From positions 1 to 18,009 of the forward strand of contig JAJYBA010000013.1 in NCBI GenBank assembly GCA_021779235.1: a DNA stretch of 18,009 bases. The letters run 5' to 3'. Below the pieces are notes generated by a model. It saw only the letters and a program-made list of their open reading frames with translations, had not been told where the DNA came from and searched no databases. Positions 15,244 through 18,009 of the stretch are shown here, in pieces. Made by a program: the position numbers and the translations under genes. Origin of the DNA: Bacillota bacterium. Lineage in GTDB: Bacteria; Bacillota; Clostridia; Clostridiales; Clostridiaceae. How positions within the stretch are numbered: position 1 is the first letter of the stretch; every line of letters starts with the position of its first letter.

Positions 15244-15330
15244 ATGAGAACCTTTTATTATTTTATGGTGAATATTGTAATTATAGATTTTTTATATTTT
15301 GTTTTATCTTTACCCATAGGTATTGTTTAA
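15244..15330 (+). CDS. Possible 28-residue hydrophobic peptide
   Basis: ATG 15244 to TAA 15330, preceded at 7-base spacing by AAAGGA (15231-15236). The peptide begins MRTFYYFMVNIVIIDFLYF and ends in a Leu/Ile-rich stretch with one Pro, enough for a single membrane helix with a positive N-terminus. It lies between the two 12-bp repeats. I recognise no family. AT-rich DNA often encodes hydrophobic peptides by chance, so only the ribosome binding site supports it. Confidence 0.22.
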   Translation: MRTFYYFMVNIVIIDFLYFVLSLPIGIV

Positions 15331-15358
15331 TGCCATTTGCTAATATATATATATCCAA

Positions 15359-15370
15359 ATTGATAGAATG
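15359..15370 (+). repeat. 12-bp direct repeat, copy 2
   Basis: Second copy of ATTGATAGAATG. The repeats bracket the possible small peptide gene. Confidence 0.5.
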
Positions 15371-15477
15371 AAAAACTCCAATTATTAGTGATAAGGTTTA
15401 CATTTTATTATTATAAAATATATTAGTAAAATAATTGATAAATTCTCAACAAAACTGAAAAATAACAAAAAAAAGTG

Positions 15478-15506
15478 TTGTTTCATTCTGATGTATTTGC
15501 TAAAAT
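15478..15506 (+). promoter_or_regulatory. Probable promoter of the scaffold/GGGtGRT operon
   Basis: TTGTTT at 15478-15483, 17-base spacer, TAAAAT (5 of 6) at 15501-15506. Transcription would begin near 15513, giving a leader of about 105 bases that starts just before the inverted repeat at 15521-15539. Confidence 0.55.
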
Positions 15507-15520
15507 AAAACAGTTGGCAG

Positions 15521-15539
15521 TTACCTTCATGAAGGGTAA
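15521..15539. promoter_or_regulatory. Inverted repeat at the operon leader, possible operator
   Basis: TTACCTTCATGAAGGGTAA: perfect 10-bp core CTTCATGAAG, extended by TTAC/GTAA with one extra G. It lies about 8 bases after the predicted transcription start. A protein operator or a 5' mRNA hairpin fits; a palindrome ATTGCAAT follows at 15550-15557. Confidence 0.35.
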
Positions 15540-15617
15540 TAAAAAGACAATTGCAATATGTGGACAAATCCTTAGGGTTTTCATAAGCATTATTATCAAG
15601 GAGGGGGATTTTATAAT

Positions 15618-16310
15618 ATGATGTATTCAACAGAAGTTGCACATATGTGCGTTCTAGCAAAAGGAGCAAATCATGGTCCAGCACCAATACCACAAGAAGG
15701 TAGATGGGTACAATCTAAGGAAGTTTCAGACATATCAGGTTTAACTCATGGAGTGGGCTGGTGTGCACCACAACAAGGAGCTTGTAAATTAACACTTAAT
15801 GTTAAAGCAGGTATTATCCAAGAAGCTCTAGTTGAAACGATTGGATGTTCAGGAATGACTCATTCAGCAGCTATGGCAGCAGAAATTCTTACTGGAAAGA
15901 CTATATTAGAGGCATTAAACACAGACTTAGTTTGTGATGCAATAAATGTTGCTATGAGAGAATTATTCTTACAAATAGTATATGGCAGAACACAAACTGC
16001 ATTCTCAGAAGATGGTCTTCCAATTGGAGCAGGTCTTGAGGATTTAGGAAAGGGTCTTAGAAGTCAAGTTGGAACTATGTATGGTACTTTAGATAAGGGA
16101 CCAAGATATTTAGAAATGGCTGAAGGCTATGTAAACAGACTTGCTATAGGCGAAGAAGGCGATATCATAGGTTATGAATTCGTTCACCTAGGTAAGGTTA
16201 TGGAAATGGTTCAAAAGGGAATAGATGCTAACGAAGCTATAAAGAAAGCTACTGGAACATACGGTAGATTTGATGAAGCTACAAAATACGTTAATCCAAG
16301 ACACGAATAA
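15618..16310 (+). CDS. NifU/IscU-like iron-sulfur scaffold family protein
   Basis: A 230-residue protein whose middle resembles the NifU N-terminal (IscU) fold: ACKLTLNVKAGIIQEALVET, then the conserved GCSGMTHSAAMAAEILTGKT (76-95) and LNTDLVCDAIN. Cysteines C49, C56, C77 and C106 are candidate cluster ligands, although C106 is not embedded in the usual IscU HCS motif. The flanking N-terminal (GANHGPAPIPQEGRW) and C-terminal (YVNRLAIGEEGDIIGYEF) parts are not found in IscU, so it is a distinct branch. The very strong AAGGAGGGGG (15598-15607) precedes two adjacent ATGs (15618 and 15621). The next gene follows after 18 bases, and this pair is known from other anaerobes. A role in Fe-S cluster handling is inferred from homology only; the gene lacks a nearby IscS. 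Confidence 0.82.
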   Translation: MMYSTEVAHMCVLAKGANHGPAPIPQEGRWVQSKEVSDISGLTHGVGWCAPQQGACKLTLNVKAGIIQEALVETIGCSGMTHSAAMAAEILTGKTILEALNTDLVCDAINVAMRELFLQIVYGRTQTAFSEDGLPIGAGLEDLGKGLRSQVGTMYGTLDKGPRYLEMAEGYVNRLAIGEEGDIIGYEFVHLGKVMEMVQKGIDANEAIKKATGTYGRFDEATKYVNPRHE

Positions 16311-16328
16311 TTAAAGGAGGGTGAAATT

Positions 16329-17330
16329 ATGGCTTTATTTGAAAGTTATGAAAGAAGAATAGGCAAAATAACAGAAGTTCTTAGAGCATATGGAATGGAA
16401 ACTTTAGACGACGCAAAGGCGCTTTGTGAAGCAAAAGGTTTCGATCCTTATACAATATGTAAGGAAATACAACCGATAGCATTTGAAAATGCTGCTTGGG
16501 CATACGTTTTAGGAGCTGCAATAGCAATAAAGAAGAACTGTACAAAAGCTGCTGATGCTGCAGTCGCAATCGGAGAAGGCTTACAAGCATTTTGTATCGC
16601 TGGATCAGTTGCAGATGATAGAAAAGTAGGTATAGGTCACGGAAACTTAGCTGCAATGTTACTTAAAGAAGAAACTAAGTGTTTCGCTTTCCTTGCAGGT
16701 CATGAAAGTTTTGCGGCTGCAGAAGGCGCAATTGGGCTTGCTAGATCAGCAAACAAAGTGAGACAAGAACCATTAAGAGTAATCTTAAACGGTCTTGGAA
16801 AAGATGCAGCTCAAATAATTTCAAGAATAAACGGTTTTACTTATGTTCAAACTCAATTTGATTATTTAACTGGTGAAGTTAAAATAGTTAAAGAGATTGC
16901 ATATTCAAAGGGTGAAAAAGCTAAGGTTAGATGTTACGGTTCTGACGATGTTAGAGAAGGTGTTGCAATAATGCATTCAGAATCCGTTGACGTATCAATT
17001 ACTGGTAATTCAACTAACCCAACAAGATTCCAACATCCAGTAGCAGGCACATACAAAAAAGAATGTACAGAACAAGGTAAGAAGTACTTCTCAGTGGCAT
17101 CAGGTGGTGGTACAGGAAGAACTCTGCACCCAGATAATATGGGTGCAGGTCCAGCTTCATATGGAATGACTGATACTATGGGAAGAATGCATTCAGATGC
17201 TCAATTCGCAGGATCATCATCAGTTCCAGCACATGTTGAAATGATGGGATTCATTGGAATGGGTAATAATCCAATGGTAGGTGCTTCAGTTGCTGTTGCA
17301 GTTGCTATCGAAGAAGCAATGAAGAAATAA
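16329..17330 (+). CDS. GGGtGRT protein (uncharacterised family)
   Basis: A 333-residue protein carrying the family's naming motif GGGTGRT at residues 259-265, followed by LHPDNMGAGPASYGMTDTMG and the Met/Gly-rich end FIGMGNNPMVGASVAVAVAI. The N-terminus (ALFESYERRIGKITEVLRAY) is conserved in the family as I remember it. No signal peptide is seen; Ala/Gly-rich segments (around 56-70 and the C-terminus) look like buried helices of a soluble protein. The ribosome binding site is AAAGGAGGGTG (16313-16323), ATG 16329. The pair uses more GGT, GCT/GCA and fewer rare codons than its neighbours, which suggests high expression. It follows the scaffold-like gene in one operon and is closed by a terminator. 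No biochemical function is known to me. Confidence 0.9.
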   Translation: MALFESYERRIGKITEVLRAYGMETLDDAKALCEAKGFDPYTICKEIQPIAFENAAWAYVLGAAIAIKKNCTKAADAAVAIGEGLQAFCIAGSVADDRKVGIGHGNLAAMLLKEETKCFAFLAGHESFAAAEGAIGLARSANKVRQEPLRVILNGLGKDAAQIISRINGFTYVQTQFDYLTGEVKIVKEIAYSKGEKAKVRCYGSDDVREGVAIMHSESVDVSITGNSTNPTRFQHPVAGTYKKECTEQGKKYFSVASGGGTGRTLHPDNMGAGPASYGMTDTMGRMHSDAQFAGSSSVPAHVEMMGFIGMGNNPMVGASVAVAVAIEEAMKK

Positions 17331-17367
17331 ATTTCTGTGTTCCATAATAATAAGGTTCTAAAACTTA

Positions 17368-17401
17368 TAAAATAGTTTCAAAAACTACTAAAATAGTTTC
17401 A
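17368..17401 (+). repeat. Two tandem copies of a 13-bp repeat
   Basis: TAAAATAGTTTCA at 17368-17380 and 17389-17401, period 21 bases. The first copy also forms a small hairpin with the spacer (TAGTTT 17373-17378, AAACTA 17382-17387). Confidence 0.5.
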
Positions 17402-17419
17402 GAATTAACAAAATATTAA

Positions 17420-17463
17420 GCCGCGTATTTAGCCTTAATCGGTTAGGTACGTGACTTTTTTAT
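17420..17463 (+). terminator. Terminator of the GGGtGRT operon
   Basis: A 15-bp stem (17420-17434 with 17441-17455) with four G-T pairs and one mismatch, loop TTAATC, followed by a T-rich run to 17463. Confidence 0.8.
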
Positions 17464-17515
17464 TTCTGAAATATCCAATATGAAATTATTCACTCAGCCC
17501 TCAATTCCTGTCCCT

Positions 17516-17575
17516 AAGCATGAATGAAATGCAGGATTTATCCCCTGTATCCATTCATGCTTTTATTTTTTTCTT
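17516..17575 (+). terminator. Orphan terminator-like hairpin
   Basis: Perfect 11-bp outer stem AAGCATGAATG (17516-17526) with CATTCATGCTT (17552-17562). An inner 7-bp stem (17529-17535 with 17544-17550, one G-T pair) is stacked above a small internal loop, and a T-rich tract follows. It is the second terminator after the operon, with no gene between them. Confidence 0.7.
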
Positions 17576-18009
17576 CCGCAAATAGGTTAGGTTTAAAGGG
17601 CAAAGAGTTGATAGAATTAAGGTGGGAAGAGGAAGAAGAAATGGGAGAGATTATGAATGGATTAGTAAACTCTTTGCTAACGCTAAAAAGTGCAAGTTCT
17701 CGCTAACTTATATAATATGTAGTATCCCCGTACTGGTTAGATAAAATATATGATATTATTAAATTGTAGTTCATCAAGTAATTGGTAGGCAGAGGTTAAA
17801 AATGATATATAAAGAATGTATAAAATATGGAGAGCAGGATTAAATGAAGATTTATTAAATAAGCTTTGGGTTAAGTTTATACATTCTTCCAAATAAAATA
17901 GAATATAATTCTAAACTATCTGTTGATTTAATCAAGTATTTTAACTATGCTTTAATGAAAGGTTGTTTTACATAAGAGTTACCAATTAAAGGCAAAAATG
18001 CAGGGGAGT
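17576..18009. other. AT-rich end of window, no convincing gene
   Basis: No open frame here has a ribosome binding site together with a plausible protein. A short frame with a Glu-rich stretch runs to 17706 but begins inside the hairpin at 17516. A 10-bp inverted repeat, GCAAAGAGTT (17600-17609) and AACTCTTTGC (17668-17677), could fold a stem around a purine-rich loop. Short stop-interrupted frames near 17859-17970 may be decayed coding sequence, but I recognise nothing. Confidence 0.4.

Noticed and set aside
15480..15617. T-box or known riboswitch in the leader of the scaffold operon
   Set aside because: No T-box sequence, no terminator/antiterminator pair and no known riboswitch core are visible; only simple inverted repeats.
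15385..15693. Minus-strand open frame in the intergenic region
   Set aside because: Covers the promoter, leader and start of the scaffold gene; hydrophobic composition expected of AT-rich non-coding DNA.
17524..17706. Short plus-strand frame with a Glu-rich stretch
   Set aside because: Starts inside the terminator-like hairpin, has no ribosome binding site and matches no family I know.
1..18009. CRISPR array, insertion sequence, tRNA or rRNA
   Set aside because: No regularly spaced repeats with unique spacers, no transposase or terminal inverted repeats, no cloverleaf or rRNA sequence recognised.

Overview
The window looks like a chromosomal segment from a low-GC, spore-forming Firmicute, most probably a Clostridium. 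The evidence is AT-rich DNA with strong A/T-ending codons, purine-rich GGAGG-type ribosome binding sites, the order recD2 - (comFA-like) - comFC - raiA RNA - hpf - secA - prfB, and close matches to clostridial versions of these proteins. No phage, insertion sequence, CRISPR array, tRNA or rRNA is visible. The species is an inference; I ran no database search.

Positions 1-5070 form a competence/recombination/ribosome-hibernation block. It starts with recD2, whose first residues lie off the left edge. Next come a ComFA-like protein that has lost its ATPase motifs and comFC, which overlaps it. A sigma-A promoter buried in the end of comFC drives a structured non-coding RNA of the raiA family with its own intrinsic terminator. 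The long-form hibernation factor hpf follows. A 16-bp hairpin ends hpf and also contains the stop codon of a convergent minus-strand gene (5056-5829). That gene reads as a HAD-IIA (NagD-like) fold without its catalytic aspartates.

Positions 5830-9830 hold secA, with a good promoter, and prfB. prfB carries the classical autoregulatory +1 frameshift at an early TGA. Its stop-codon recognition tripeptide is SPY where SPF is usual.

Positions 9831-14700 are a TetR regulator, an ABC ATPase and an 1117-residue FtsX/MacB-type permease with a long extracellular coiled coil. This is a typical regulator-exporter cassette of unknown substrate. A 15-bp palindrome across the tetR stop codon is a candidate operator.

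Positions 14697-15617 contain the remnant of a secreted M28 metallopeptidase (signal peptide joined to the C-terminal piece, middle missing), then an AT-rich gap with a possible 28-residue membrane peptide and two copies of a 12-bp repeat exactly 160 bp apart.

Positions 15618-17463 are a two-gene operon of a NifU/IscU-like scaffold protein and a GGGtGRT protein. Both have very strong ribosome binding sites, and a terminator follows. The biochemical role of the pair is unknown to me, which makes it, with the raiA RNA, the most interesting part of the window. The last ~550 bases hold an orphan terminator-like hairpin and AT-rich DNA without a convincing gene.
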